A stretch of 64,000 nucleotides of DNA, from assembly GCF_022179445.1 (NCBI RefSeq), contig NZ_BPQU01000027.1:1-64000 (forward strand), written 5' to 3'. The stretch's first letter is position 1, and each line of letters starts with the position of its first letter. The notes below the pieces were generated by a model, which saw nothing but the letters and a program-made list of their open reading frames with translations, was not told where the DNA came from and ran no database searches. Of this stretch, positions 1-8,858 are shown piece by piece. The DNA comes from Methylobacterium mesophilicum (GTDB taxonomy: Bacteria > Pseudomonadota > Alphaproteobacteria > Rhizobiales > Beijerinckiaceae). The translations under genes were made by a program, and so were the position numbers.

Positions 1-206
1 TGCTCCGGAAAAACCTGGTCCCTCACCCCAACCCTCTCCCGCACGGGAGAGGGGGCGCGTCGAAGCTTTCGCAAACCGATGTGTGAACATCGTAGCCCGC
101 AGAGGGGGAAGGGAACGGGCTCGGGGCCAGCCTTGGCCCTCATCCAGCAGCGAGGCGTGAATATCCCAGCCCGCACGGGCGAGGGGACCCGCGCCTCATC
201 CGGCTG
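1..206. repeat. Intergenic palindromic repeat, copy A
   Basis: The stretch holds a palindrome of the form CTCTCCCGCACGGGAGAG (about 42-59), a preceding CCTCACCCCAACC segment, and a second half with GATGTGTGAACATCGTAGC. The reverse complement of that second half is found in copy B near 28830-28850, so the copies are one element in different orientations. The element starts before the window. No coding sequence is supported here. It is a dispersed REP-like or BIME-like repeat by appearance; the mobilising enzyme is not known from this window. Confidence 0.8.
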
Positions 207-248
207 CCTACGAATCCGGTCGCCCCCCGGTGAGCCGGGCAGGGCGCC

Positions 249-1148
249 TCAGGGCTCCGGCCAGGCGGCGCTCGACCGGTAGGTGCGCTTCAGGAAGTCG
301 AGGAACGCCCGGGTCTTGCCCGGGACGAAGGCGCGGCTCGGATAGACCGCATAGATGCCGGCCTGCGCAGCGGCCGTGTAGGCGGGCAGCACCACCTCCA
401 GCAGGCCGCTGCGCAATTCCGCGTGCACGTCCCAGGTGGAGCGCAGGGCGATGCCCAGCCCGCCGATCACCGCCTCGCGCACGACCTCGTTGGAATGGGT
501 GCGCAGCGGCCCGGCGGCGCCGACCGTGCAGGGCCCGTCCGGCCCGACCAGCCGCCACGGGTTCTGGTTCTCGGTGGCGAGGCAGACATGGCCGCGCAGG
601 TCGTCGAGGCCGGCCGGGCGCCCGGCCGTGTCGAGGTAGCTCGGGCGCGCGCACAGCACCCGCCGCACCGGGGCGAGGCGCAACGCCGTCAGCCCGGAAC
701 TCTTCAGGGCGCCGACCCGGATCGCGAGATCGTAGCCGCGCTCCACGATGGGCTCGAAATCGTCGCTGAGTTCCAGGTTCAGGACGATCTCGGGATGGAG
801 CGTGAAGAAGGCCCGCAGGTGCGGGACGATGTGCAGCCGCCCGAACGAGGTGGGCGCCGTCACCCGCAGGGTACCCCGGGCCCGGGAGGCCCGCTGGGAC
901 ACCAGGGTCTCGGCCTCCGCGATGGAATCGACGATCGGGGCGATCCGCTGGAAGAACTCCTGGCCGACATCGGTGGGGGCGACCCGCCGGGTGGTCCGGT
1001 GCAGCAGCCGCACCGCCAGCCGCTCCTCCAGCCGCTTCAGGCGCTTCGAGACCACCGCCACCGACAGGCCGAGTTCGGCCCCGGCCTGGGTCAGGCTGCC
1101 GGCCCGGACCACCCGGGCGAAGATCTCCAGGTCGCTGTGATCGTGCAT
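249..1148 (-). CDS. LysR-family transcriptional regulator
   Basis: The 299-residue protein has the LysR layout. A winged helix-turn-helix occupies residues 1-60 (FARVVRAGSLTQAGAELGLS, then VVSKRLKRLEERL and LLHRTTRRV), and a periplasmic-binding-protein-like effector domain follows from about residue 90. I start at the ATG at 1148, which gives MHDHSDLEIF; an upstream in-frame ATG would add 13 residues that do not fit the family. The gene is divergent from malate synthase with 152 bp between the start codons, the usual arrangement for a LysR protein that controls its neighbour and itself. The ligand and target are not evident. The family call is firm; regulation of the neighbour is inference. 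Confidence 0.9.
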   Translation of the reverse strand: MHDHSDLEIFARVVRAGSLTQAGAELGLSVAVVSKRLKRLEERLAVRLLHRTTRRVAPTDVGQEFFQRIAPIVDSIAEAETLVSQRASRARGTLRVTAPTSFGRLHIVPHLRAFFTLHPEIVLNLELSDDFEPIVERGYDLAIRVGALKSSGLTALRLAPVRRVLCARPSYLDTAGRPAGLDDLRGHVCLATENQNPWRLVGPDGPCTVGAAGPLRTHSNEVVREAVIGGLGIALRSTWDVHAELRSGLLEVVLPAYTAAAQAGIYAVYPSRAFVPGKTRAFLDFLKRTYRSSAAWPEP

Positions 1149-1300
1149 GGGCGGGATCCGCATTCTCAACGCCGCGGAAAGAATCAAATCCCTTTTGCCG
1201 CCTTTTTCGCCGGAGCCAAGGGTCCTATCGCTGGGGTGTCAAAGATTCTTCACGCGCCGCTCAAGTTTTTCTGAAAGGCGCGCCAGCCCAGGGGATCGCC

Positions 1301-3457
1301 ATGTCGGGCCTCGTCGTCGCCGAAGACCTCCGCCGCTTCGTGTCCGAGGAGGCGCTGCCCGGGACGGGCGTGGACGCGGACCGGTTCTGGTCGGGCTTCG
1401 CGGCGATCCTGCGGGATCTCGCGCCGCGCAATCGGGCGCTGCTCGACCGGCGCGACGCGCTCCAGGCCGACATCGATGCCTGGCATCGCGATCGAAGGGG
1501 CCAGCCGCACGATCCGGCGGCCTACGCGGCGTTCCTGGCGCAGATCGGCTACCTGCAGCCGGAGCCGGAGGCCGTGCGGGTCACCACCGCGGACGTGGAT
1601 GCGGAGATCGCCGGGATCGCCGGCCCGCAGCTCGTGGTGCCGATCTCGAACCCGCGCTACGCCCTCAACGCCGCCAACGCCCGCTGGGGCAGCCTCTACG
1701 ACGCGCTCTACGGCACCGACGCGATCCCGCAGGACGGCGACCGCGCCCCGGGCTAGGGCTTCAACCCGGCCCGGGGGGCGGCGGTGGTCGCCTACACCAA
1801 GGCGTTCCTGGACGCGGCCGCGCCGCTCACCGCCGGCACCTGGGCCGAGGCCATCGGCTTCGCGGTGACGGCGGGACGCCTCGCGGTCGATTTCGGCGGC
1901 CGGACGGCCGGGCTGGCGGATGGGGCCGCGCTCGCGGGCTACACCGGCGCCGCGCAGGCCCCCGACGCCCTCCTGCTGCGCCATCACGGGCTGCACATCG
2001 AGATCCGGCTCGACCGGACCAGCCCGATCGGCCGCACCGATCCGGCCGGCATCGCCGACGTGGTGCTCGAATCCGCCCTCTCGACCATCATGGACATGGA
2101 GGATTCGGTCGCCGCCGTGGACACCGCCGACAAGGTCGCGGTGTACCGGAGCTGGCTCGGCCTGATGCGCGGCGACCTCGTCGCGCACCTGCCCAAGGGC
2201 GGCCGCACCATCGCGCGGCGGCTCGCCGAGGACCGGACCTACACGGCCCCCGACGGCGGCCTCCTGACCCTGCCGGGCCGGTCGCTGATGCTGGTGCGCC
2301 ATGTCGGGCACCACATGCTCACCGACGCCGTGACCCTGGACGGGGCCGAGATCCCCGAGACGATGCTCGACGCGGCGATCACCGCGCTGATCGCCCTGCA
2401 CGACCTGAACGGAGCCCGGCGCAACAGCCGGGCCGGCTCGGTCTACATGGTCAAGCCGAAGCTGCACGGGCCCGACGAGGTGGCGTTCGCGGTGGCGCTG
2501 TTCGGCCGGGTCGAGGCGCTGCTCGGGCTGGCGCCCCGGACCCTGAAGATCGGCGTGATGGACGAGGAGCGGCGCACCAGCGCGAACCTCCGGGCCGCGA
2601 TCGCCGCCGCGGCCGACCGCCTGTTCTTCATCAACACCGGCTTCCTCGACCGGACCGGGGACGAGATCCACACCGCGATGGAGGCCGGCCCGGTGGTCCG
2701 CAAGGATGCCATGAAGGCCACCGCCTGGATCCGGGCCTACGAGGACGGCAACGTCGATGCCGGGCTGGCCTGCGGGCTGCCGGGCCACGCCCAGATCGGC
2801 AAGGGCATGTGGGCCGCCCCCGACCGGATGGCGGCGATGCTGGCCGCCAAGGGCGACCACCCGGAGGCCGGCGCCAACACGGCCTGGGTCCCGTCCCCGA
2901 CCGCGGCCACGCTCCACGCGCTCCACTACCACCGGACCGACGTGCGCGCCCGTCAGGAACAGCTCCGCGACCGGGCGCCCGCGACCCGGGCCGCCATGCT
3001 GACCCTGCCGCTCGCCACGGAGCCGTTCTCACCGGAGGCCGTCCGCGAGGAGCTCGACAACAACTGCCAGGGCATCCTCGGCTACGTGGTCCGCTGGATC
3101 GACCAGGGCGTCGGCTGCTCGAAGGTGCCCGACATCCACGATGTCGGGCTGATGGAGGACCGCGCCACCCTGCGCATCTCCAGCCAGCACATCGCCAACT
3201 GGCTGCGGCACGGGATCGTGGACCGCGCGCAGGTCGCCGAGACCCTGCGCCGGATGGCCGGCATCGTGGACCGCCAGAACGCCGGCGACCCGGCCTACCG
3301 GCCGATGGGACCGGGTTTCGACGGGCCGGCCTTCCGGGCCGCGCAGGCCCTGGTCTTCGAGGGCGCGGCCCAGCCGAACGGCTACACCGAGTTCGTCCTG
3401 CACCGCTACCGCCGGGCGGCGAAGCGCAGGGGTTTCAGCGACGCTTGCGCGTCATGA
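1301..3457 (+). pseudogene. glcB: Malate synthase G interrupted by an in-frame amber codon
   Basis: Malate synthase G condenses glyoxylate with acetyl-CoA to malate. The frame from ATG 1301 to the stop at 3457 is 718 codons, close to the usual 720-725, and the family motifs are present: MDMEDSVAAVD, GSVYMVKPKLHG, MDEERRTSANL, GFLDRTGDEIHT, and CSKVPDIHDVGLMEDRATL with the catalytic Asp. Codon 152 (1754-1756) is TAG, between DGDRAPG and GFNPARGAAVVAYT. The homologous position normally reads through, so one base change (for example AAG to TAG) explains it. Everything on either side is intact and in one frame. Without suppression the product is a 151-residue fragment, and all the catalytic motifs listed lie after the stop. 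A sequencing error or amber suppression could rescue the gene. Confidence 0.9.
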
Positions 3458-3677
3458 CGTAGACCAGGAGGTTGGCGACCGCGCGGTAGAATTCCGCCGG
3501 GATTGCCTGGTTGATCTCGACCGCGTCGTACATCGCCCGGGCCAGGGTCTTGTCGACCACGATCTCGATCCGGTGCTTCTCGGCGATCTCGCGGATGCGC
3601 AGGGCGAGCAGGTCCTTCCCCTTGGCCAGCACCATGGGGGCGTCGCTCTCCGCCTGATCGTAGCGCAGCGCGATTGC
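3435..3677 (-). pseudogene. flhB: flhB 3' remnant (flagellar export switch protein)
   Basis: Reading leftward from 3677 gives AIALRYDQAESDAPMVLAKG, then KDLLALRIREIAEKHRIEIV, and ends VANLLVYVMTRKRR. This is the cytoplasmic domain of FlhB directly after its NPTH autocleavage motif (normally NPTHxA[IV]ALRY). The NPTH codons and the whole membrane domain (roughly 270 residues) are missing because the frame hits TAG at 3678-3680, exactly inside the island's left direct repeat. In intact genes FlhB switches flagellar export specificity. A small internal ORF could start at ATG 3635 but would lack the cleavage site. The rest of flhB is not in the window. Confidence 0.8.
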
Positions 3678-3702
3678 CTAGTATAGCCTCGTACATGCTA
3701 AC
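3665..3702 (+). repeat. Island left direct repeat (attL candidate)
   Basis: This 38-bp stretch starts GCAGCGCGATTGCCTAGTAT and matches 18594-18631 at 36 positions; the differences are A/G at 3685 and A/G at 3700. Its first 13 bases are flhB coding sequence on the minus strand (codons for A-I-A-L). Its last 22 bases read S-I-A-S-Y-M-L-T on the plus strand, close to the motB sequence at the other end. It marks the left edge of the GC shift. Confidence 0.85.
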
Positions 3703-4018
3703 CCAACGATGAGCCGACCACCCCTCCACAATCAGAAAACCATTTCATCACAGCGTCTTAGGCGAGCATAGGCTACCATAGTCGGCGATGCTGGTGAAGG
3801 CGAAATTTGAAGCGTCTTTTGGAGGCGGTGTGACAGAGTGTGACCAGATCGCGAAGAAAGGACGCTCCTAACGAAGGCTGATCCGACGTCCCCGCAACAG
3901 TGGGAGGAGCGTCGAGTCACCTATCGAATTGAGCACCAGCCGACGATCCAAAGCTGGGCCGAAGCCGTAGGGGATCGTGCTTGGTGCCGCTACTAAGATG
4001 CATTGCCACTGAGAATGA
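3703..4018. other. Island left arm without an intact gene
   Basis: About 315 bases with only short overlapping frames on both strands and several stops. It lies directly before the remnant of an integrase C-terminus and probably holds eroded parts of the same gene, but I could not align any piece of it with confidence. Confidence 0.5.
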
Positions 4019-4225
4019 GTACGCGAGACCGTCAGATTGGATCCATGCGTCGATCCGAACCACGGTTGGAGGCACACGTGGAAGACCCGCGCCCTTGGGG
4101 CCGGCATCGAAGAACGCCCACGCGACGCCATCACCGGCCATCGTGTTGCATCGGTTGGGAGACGGTATGAAACGCCAACGCTAACGATGCTGGAAGCCGA
4201 TATGAGTCGATTTCCGCGCTACTAG
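4019..4225 (+). pseudogene. Tyrosine recombinase (phage integrase) C-terminal remnant
   Basis: The frame gives DPCVDPNHGWRHTWKTRALG followed by AGIEERPRDAITGH, RRYETPTL and a final MSRFPRY. This is the end of a large phage-type integrase: the H-x-x-R box is represented by WRH, GH gives the second histidine region, and RYETP supplies the catalytic tyrosine. A stop at 4016-4018 closes the frame upstream and no N-terminal or core-binding domain is left. It is different in sequence from the intact integrase at the right end, so it comes from another integration event or from a decayed neighbouring element. Confidence 0.7.
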
Positions 4226-4428
4226 GCTGAAATGATACACAAGAGTATAAGCAACATGCATGGCAGGCCGGCGACACGTGTTCCGACAATCTCTATTTTG
4301 AAGAATTGATTTAATAATAAACCGACCGCAGAAACTAAAATCCACGCCTCGTTACCCAAATTCAGAACTGATTGAGCGGCACTTTGTTTGGTAGTGAAGT
4401 AGAGATATTGACAATCGCTTGACCGCAC
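4222..4428 (-). CDS. Possible small hydrophobic protein
   Basis: A 68-residue frame whose second half is strongly hydrophobic (EAWILVSAVGLLLNQFF and LPCMLLILLCIISA), which could form two membrane segments. It is on the same strand as the OLD-like gene and starts 87 bases after it. I see no clear ribosome binding site and no family signature. It may be chance coding in eroded DNA. Confidence 0.2.
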   Translation of the reverse strand: MRSSDCQYLYFTTKQSAAQSVLNLGNEAWILVSAVGLLLNQFFKIEIVGTRVAGLPCMLLILLCIISA

Positions 4429-4514
4429 AAGCAGGGCTCAATCCGATTAGGACGGTTCAACCGACCGTCAGACTCAAAATAGATTAAGGCGGAGATAATT
4501 CAAGGCGCAGTAAT

Positions 4515-6451
4515 TTAGCCGCGATTATAATATCTATAAATCCACTCCAATATCTGACCAGCTAGAACAAATATAAACAAAGAGTAGAATACAATCTTCA
4601 ACAACTGCACGCAGAACTTTAGGGCCAAATACGCACGATTAACACTGATATCTTTAACGCTAAGTTTGAGCCTTCGTGCGAATGACCGATCCATTGTGAA
4701 ACCGTCAGCGCCAATACCAGAAGCAACTACCTTAGCAACAAACTGTCTAGCTTCTTGAAGTTCCGGATCTGTTACAAGATCTCGCTTTAGAACCTCCGTA
4801 ACCCACCGCGGTCCTTTGTCTCCAATCGATTTACAGAACCGCTCCATTTGACCAACAGGAACAATATAGAAACCAACTCGGCTCAATCTGTCTACCAATG
4901 ACACGAGTTGGGACGTAACTTCACCTTGTGGCACTACTGCCATGCCAGCATCTTTGATTGCCTCCCACGGAGACGCCTCCCTCATCGCAAGATTTATCGT
5001 TGTTATTTTACTCTTATCAACAATTTCATTATCTGGTATTTCATTAAGTACCTGGCGGACACGTTCTTTGAATCCTCTTCCGACCAGCCAAGGCTTTTTA
5101 CTCTGGACCGCACTTCGAATGCTGTTAATTGGCGCCCGACACGTTTCCCAATCGATTCCATAAGCCTCAACAATACCCTTAAATGCTTTGTCACCGGCGA
5201 ACACATCGAAATCGACTATAACTTTAACTGGAACCTGCACCGCGCGAAGCGCACTAACTATGACTGCAATGCGATCCTTTCCGCCGGCATAAGTATAGAA
5301 CGTTGATTGATTAGATCCCAACTGAGCATCGGCAATAGCCTCATAGAATCTGCAATCGCCATCCGCCTCTGTTATAATCACCTGCCGATGGAACAACGCA
5401 TTTAGTATGTTGGAATAGCGCAATATCGGGTCATTCCACAACTCCGATACCCTCTCGTTCGGCAAGTAAGTCGCCGAACATTCAGAGCCGGACCTACTGA
5501 GCCTGACCACAGAAACACGATCTGGAAACTTACTCAGAAGACCCTGTATTACATCATTGCTGTGAGTAGATATGAAAACCTGTCTCTGGATGCCATTCCC
5601 CGCAGAAATGAGCTCACCAACCGCACGGGCCTGGGGCGGATGAAGAAAAGCCTCGGGCTCGTCTACTAATATTATAGATTGATTTCCTGTCCATACACGC
5701 AGCAATATCGAAGAAAAGCTCCTAAATCCATCGCCCTGTTCTTGAAGCGGATCAAGATCCTCAATCTTATCAAGATAGCTCCTTGATGATGACATTTCTT
5801 TGCCCTCGAATGGAGGGCGTTCTCCCACATATAGGGGAATAACTCGGCCAGGACTCTTGTGTATAATTAAGTCTTTCTGAAAGTACTGACGAAATATCTT
5901 ACTGATTTCGAGTTCAGCTTCATAGTCCATGTATACATTATGAATTGGATGTATGCCGTACCTGTGCTTCGTTGTATCAAACGCATCGACCGGATTTGAG
6001 TCCTTTAGCCTGTTCTCCGTCGTAAGATGAGTAACGAAAACCGAACAAGGGACCCAAGACTTGGACCAGCCCCTTTCCATGCCGTTGCCGTTTCAGATTC
6101 AGATGCATTGGTGAACTCATCGTCTCGTATATAAACCTTACGATCCTTTCTACTCTTATAAGGCTCAAGTGTTTTCTCAAGAAGATCTACATCACCAACC
6201 CTTTGGAGATCCAATGACTTTATAGATTTTGTTTGCGAGTTCCTGTTTCCAATAATCTCAATAATTTCCTTAAGGCTTAGGCTCTTCCCCGAATTGTTCG
6301 GACCTACCAGAACTACAATGCTATTATCGGTAAGACTCAGCTTAGCCCCGCCGTGAAAAGCCAAATTCTTGATGTATACACTTGCAGAATTTGGGGCTGC
6401 CCCGGGCTTTATAGGATCAATCATTGACGCCGACGATAATTCATTACTCAA
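4515..6451 (-). pseudogene. OLD-like AAA ATPase/TOPRIM protein, frameshifted
   Basis: Two overlapping minus-strand frames make one protein of about 645 residues. The upstream frame (6451-6005) has the Walker A VLVGPNNSGKS. The downstream frame (about 6080-4515) has Walker B SIILVDEPEAFLHPPQAR, an ABC/SMC-like FISTHSNDVI, then a TOPRIM-like part with VIITEADGDCRFYEAI and VKVIVDFDVF, the order of OLD and GajA nucleases. The last 35 residues hold a hydrophobic helix (IVFYSLFIFVLAGQILEWIY). Between 6005 and 6075 the frame must move by -1 (or +2) to join GPSLGSLV to FVTHLTTENRL. I see no classic slippery heptamer, so mutation or sequence error is more likely than programmed shifting. Intact relatives act in phage defence or DNA processing; this function is inferred from the family. 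Confidence 0.75.
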
Positions 6452-6518
6452 GATAATGTCCTAGAGTGTGAGAGTTGAAGAGCCGGTCAGGTCGACGTCG
6501 CGATAAGGTAAACTCATA

Positions 6519-6625
6519 CGAGACACCAACGCGAGACACAGACAGTCCGCCCTGCGCGTCTCTTTAGGGTCGACTTCCACACTACAAGACGGTATGGTGG
6601 TGGGGTCTAGATCCTATCGAGACAC
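6519..6625 (+). repeat. Three direct copies of CGAGACAC before the serine recombinase
   Basis: CGAGACAC occurs at 6519-6526, 6532-6539 and 6618-6625, all in the short intergenic region upstream of the resolvase/invertase gene. Spacing between the first two is 13 bases. Serine resolvases bind repeated subsites next to their own gene, so these could belong to a res-like site or an operator. The match is short and the role is not shown. Confidence 0.35.
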
Positions 6626-6636
6626 AGGAGGCATTC

Positions 6637-7227
6637 ATAGCGACCTACGGTTATGCGAGGGTGAGCGCATCATCTCAGAGTCTCACCATTCAGCAAGAGG
6701 CACTTGTGGCCTCAGGTTGCGATGTGATTCGATCTGAAAAGGCCACGGGGACGAAGCTTGAAGGCCGCTCGGAACTGGAAACAATCATACAATTTGCGAG
6801 GGCCGGCGATTCCATAACTGTTACGAGGATCGACCGTCTCGCCCGATCCGTTGGGGACCTCGCCACCATCGTAAAGCGGTTGGAAGCTAAGGGCGTTTCC
6901 TTACAGGTGATCGAACAGCCCATCGACACATCAACCGCTGCCGGGCGGTGCTTCCTACAGATGCTTGGTGTTTTCGCTGAGTTTGAAACGGCCATCCGGC
7001 GTGAGCGACAGATGGAAGGTGTCGCAAAGGCCAAGGCCGAAGGTGTCTACAAGGGTCGCAAACCGTCCATTGATGCTGAAAGGGTCAAGGCGCTCGTGTC
7101 GGAGGGGAAAGGGGCGACAGCGATTGCCCGTGAACTGAATGTGGCGCGAGCCTCAGTGTACCGTATAATGAATATTGCTACAGGAAGCGGCGATCGCAAT
7201 AAGGACGGGCATCGCACTGAGTGTTAG
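6637..7227 (+). CDS. Serine recombinase (resolvase/invertase) with an ATA start
   Basis: Serine recombinases cut and rejoin DNA through a catalytic serine. The protein shows YGYARVSASSQ with that serine, then TVTRIDRLARS, QPIDTSTAAGRCFLQMLGVF, AEFETAIRRERQ, and a C-terminal helix-turn-helix (ATAIARELNVARASVYRI). Family N-termini read M-x-x-Y-G-Y-A-R-V-S. Here ATYGYARVS is preceded by ATA at 6637, five bases after an AGGAGG at 6626-6631, where ATG would be expected. So the natural start appears mutated from ATG to ATA. The next usable start, GTG 6661, would leave the catalytic serine at residue 2 and remove the first beta strand. Translation is therefore weak or absent. Length from ATA is 196 residues, normal for the family. 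Confidence 0.75.
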   Translation: MATYGYARVSASSQSLTIQQEALVASGCDVIRSEKATGTKLEGRSELETIIQFARAGDSITVTRIDRLARSVGDLATIVKRLEAKGVSLQVIEQPIDTSTAAGRCFLQMLGVFAEFETAIRRERQMEGVAKAKAEGVYKGRKPSIDAERVKALVSEGKGATAIARELNVARASVYRIMNIATGSGDRNKDGHRTEC

Positions 7228-7263
7228 GCTGCCCATATGTCGAAATTCGGCTCTAATACCAGT

Positions 7264-8121
7264 CTATGACTTACCTTTGATATTGGTAGAAGTTCTCGGA
7301 CACAGATGCTTGAATTGATCCTCAATTGACGGCGATCCAGAGGCTGACGAATAGCCAATTTCATGCCCCTTAGCATCATATATCCTCAAATTACCGACTT
7401 CGTCTCTCCCAATAATCAAGTATCGCCCGCCAAAATTAGGGGATATATTTTGAGATTTGCAATCCGCAGAAGACCGGAATACTTTACCTGCTGTTTGGGT
7501 TAGGGTTCTATCGACGCAAGATTGCATTGCCCTAGGCTTCAAGCCGCTGCCGCCGGGAGAGTTGCGCTCACATTCTTCTGCGGCGTCTTCGCGCGTCACC
7601 GCTCCAAGCATTGTAGCGCGAGATGTGTCGGCGCCTTCCAACGATGTTATAGTTGCGCTGTAGCCGTGACTGGATAGCGAAAATGAACCAGCTGCGTACT
7701 TGATCGGTTTATTACTAGTATTCGTCACTGGCCGATCAGGGTTACCAATATCGCCGCACTTAATGTAACTTACAGAAGGTGCTCGACCCTCTATCCACTT
7801 AAATTCGGCGGGTGAAACAACTTGTATGCGAACCTTCGATGTGGTTCTTTGATCTTCTGTCTTGCACACATTTGTAAATAATAGAGATCCGCCTTGAATC
7901 TTAATACCTGATGCGTTGCATTGGTCCTCGGCGCCACCGTTCTTACCTCCGGGAAAGATGCGTAGGCGATCGTCATAGTCTGGCGTTGTAAGTTTGCAGG
8001 CCGACTTATCGAGCGCCCAAATTCCCGCGACAGATGTAAAGTCATCCGCAAAAGCACGTGACGCGATGGCCGACAATGCAATTGCCATCGAGGCAATAGA
8101 TATGCTTCGCATAAAGTCCAT
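7264..8121 (-). CDS. Exported protein of unknown function
   Basis: I do not recognise this 285-residue protein. ATG 8121 is chosen because GGAG lies nine bases upstream; it gives MDFMRSISIASMAIALSAIA, a signal peptide with a likely cleavage after AFA. The mature part begins DDFTSVAGIWALDKSACKL and has cysteines scattered along its length (for example KLTTP after C, NVCKTE, SYIKCGDIG, RNS, QSCVD), so disulphides in the periplasm are plausible. The start GIWALDKSAC and the lipocalin-like small beta-strand pattern recall the other exported proteins between 10.4 and 12.9 kb, but similarity is too weak to call it a paralogue. No neighbour on its strand is close. Confidence 0.65.
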   Translation of the reverse strand: MDFMRSISIASMAIALSAIASRAFADDFTSVAGIWALDKSACKLTTPDYDDRLRIFPGGKNGGAEDQCNASGIKIQGGSLLFTNVCKTEDQRTTSKVRIQVVSPAEFKWIEGRAPSVSYIKCGDIGNPDRPVTNTSNKPIKYAAGSFSLSSHGYSATITSLEGADTSRATMLGAVTREDAAEECERNSPGGSGLKPRAMQSCVDRTLTQTAGKVFRSSADCKSQNISPNFGGRYLIIGRDEVGNLRIYDAKGHEIGYSSASGSPSIEDQFKHLCPRTSTNIKGKS

Positions 8122-8234
8122 GAGATTTTCTCCGGTGCTATTCAACAGAATACAACACAATTGATTTCAATATCCGAGACAGCAACCCTTGTGCTGGCGC
8201 CCAACTGATGTTAAGGTTTTTTGGAGGCTGTCAT

Positions 8235-8858
8235 ATGACACAGAACGATAATTGGCATGTTGGATCGGCAATCTTTGGATCACATAGCGGATCAATCTCA
8301 AAGCCTGCTGTGCGTACATCGCGAAGCCATCCACTGGAAGTTGCGTCCATACCTGTAGGCACGAAAGGTGGCAGGATCGGAGTTACGTTCTGTCCGGGCA
8401 AGAAGGGGCCATCCGCCTTTGGTGCCCCTTGGAATCGTGATCTTACGGTGGACATAGAGGCCATTCGGGCTTGGGGCGCATCATCCGTTCTGACGCTCAT
8501 CGAACCCCATGAGTTTGACCTACTTTCCGTGAAAGGCTTGCCAGATGCGGTCAGAGCGGCTGGCCTCGTATGGCATCAGGCACCAATCCCTGATGTCAGC
8601 ATTCCGGGACCGGCCTTCATTGCGGCTTGGCGGTCGATAGGGCCTCGCATCTCAGAACAGTTACGTACGGGTGGGTCCATCGTGGTTCACTGCCGGGGCG
8701 GCCTTGGTCGGGCCGGTATGGTGGCTGCCATGCTATTGGTGACGATGGGCGAGGATCCGAGACGAGCAATCGAACGGGTGAGAGCGGTTAGGCCAGGGGC
8801 TATCGAGACGCCAGCACAGGAAGCCTACGTTCTCAGTCAGGAGGCGCCGAATGTCTGA
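8235..8858 (+). CDS. Dual-specificity/tyrosine phosphatase-like protein (CDKN3-like)
   Basis: A 207-residue cytoplasmic protein with the cysteine phosphatase P-loop VVHCRGGLGRAG (HC-x5-R, His152 and Cys153) followed by a helix MVAAMLLVTMG. The general-acid region IPDVSIPGP lies about 45 residues before it. ATG 8235 is used because GGAGG stands eight bases upstream. The fold is that of CDKN3-type protein phosphatases, which remove phosphate from protein or small-molecule substrates. Its stop overlaps the start of the ADP-ribosylglycohydrolase by 8 bases, so the two are translated together. The substrate is unknown; a role in removing phosphate after ADP-ribosylation or in a signalling pair is inference. 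Confidence 0.85.
   Translation: MTQNDNWHVGSAIFGSHSGSISKPAVRTSRSHPLEVASIPVGTKGGRIGVTFCPGKKGPSAFGAPWNRDLTVDIEAIRAWGASSVLTLIEPHEFDLLSVKGLPDAVRAAGLVWHQAPIPDVSIPGPAFIAAWRSIGPRISEQLRTGGSIVVHCRGGLGRAGMVAAMLLVTMGEDPRRAIERVRAVRPGAIETPAQEAYVLSQEAPNV

Noticed and set aside
1754..1756. Pyrrolysine or selenocysteine-like recoding of the amber codon
   Set aside because: No sign of pyl genes or of a recoding structure, and pyrrolysine is not known in this group; a mutation is simpler.
1147..3462. A 771-codon plus-strand frame overlapping malate synthase
   Set aside because: It is a high-GC shadow frame rich in Arg/Pro/Gly with no domain; malate synthase motifs lie in another frame.
3665..3702. A tRNA 3' end as the island's attachment site
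   Set aside because: The repeat does not form an acceptor or T-arm and has no CCA; it matches protein-coding sequence instead.
6005..6080. Programmed -1 frameshifting in the OLD-like gene
   Set aside because: No slippery heptamer of the X-XXY-YYZ type and no obvious downstream structure were seen; kept as a mutation or sequence error.
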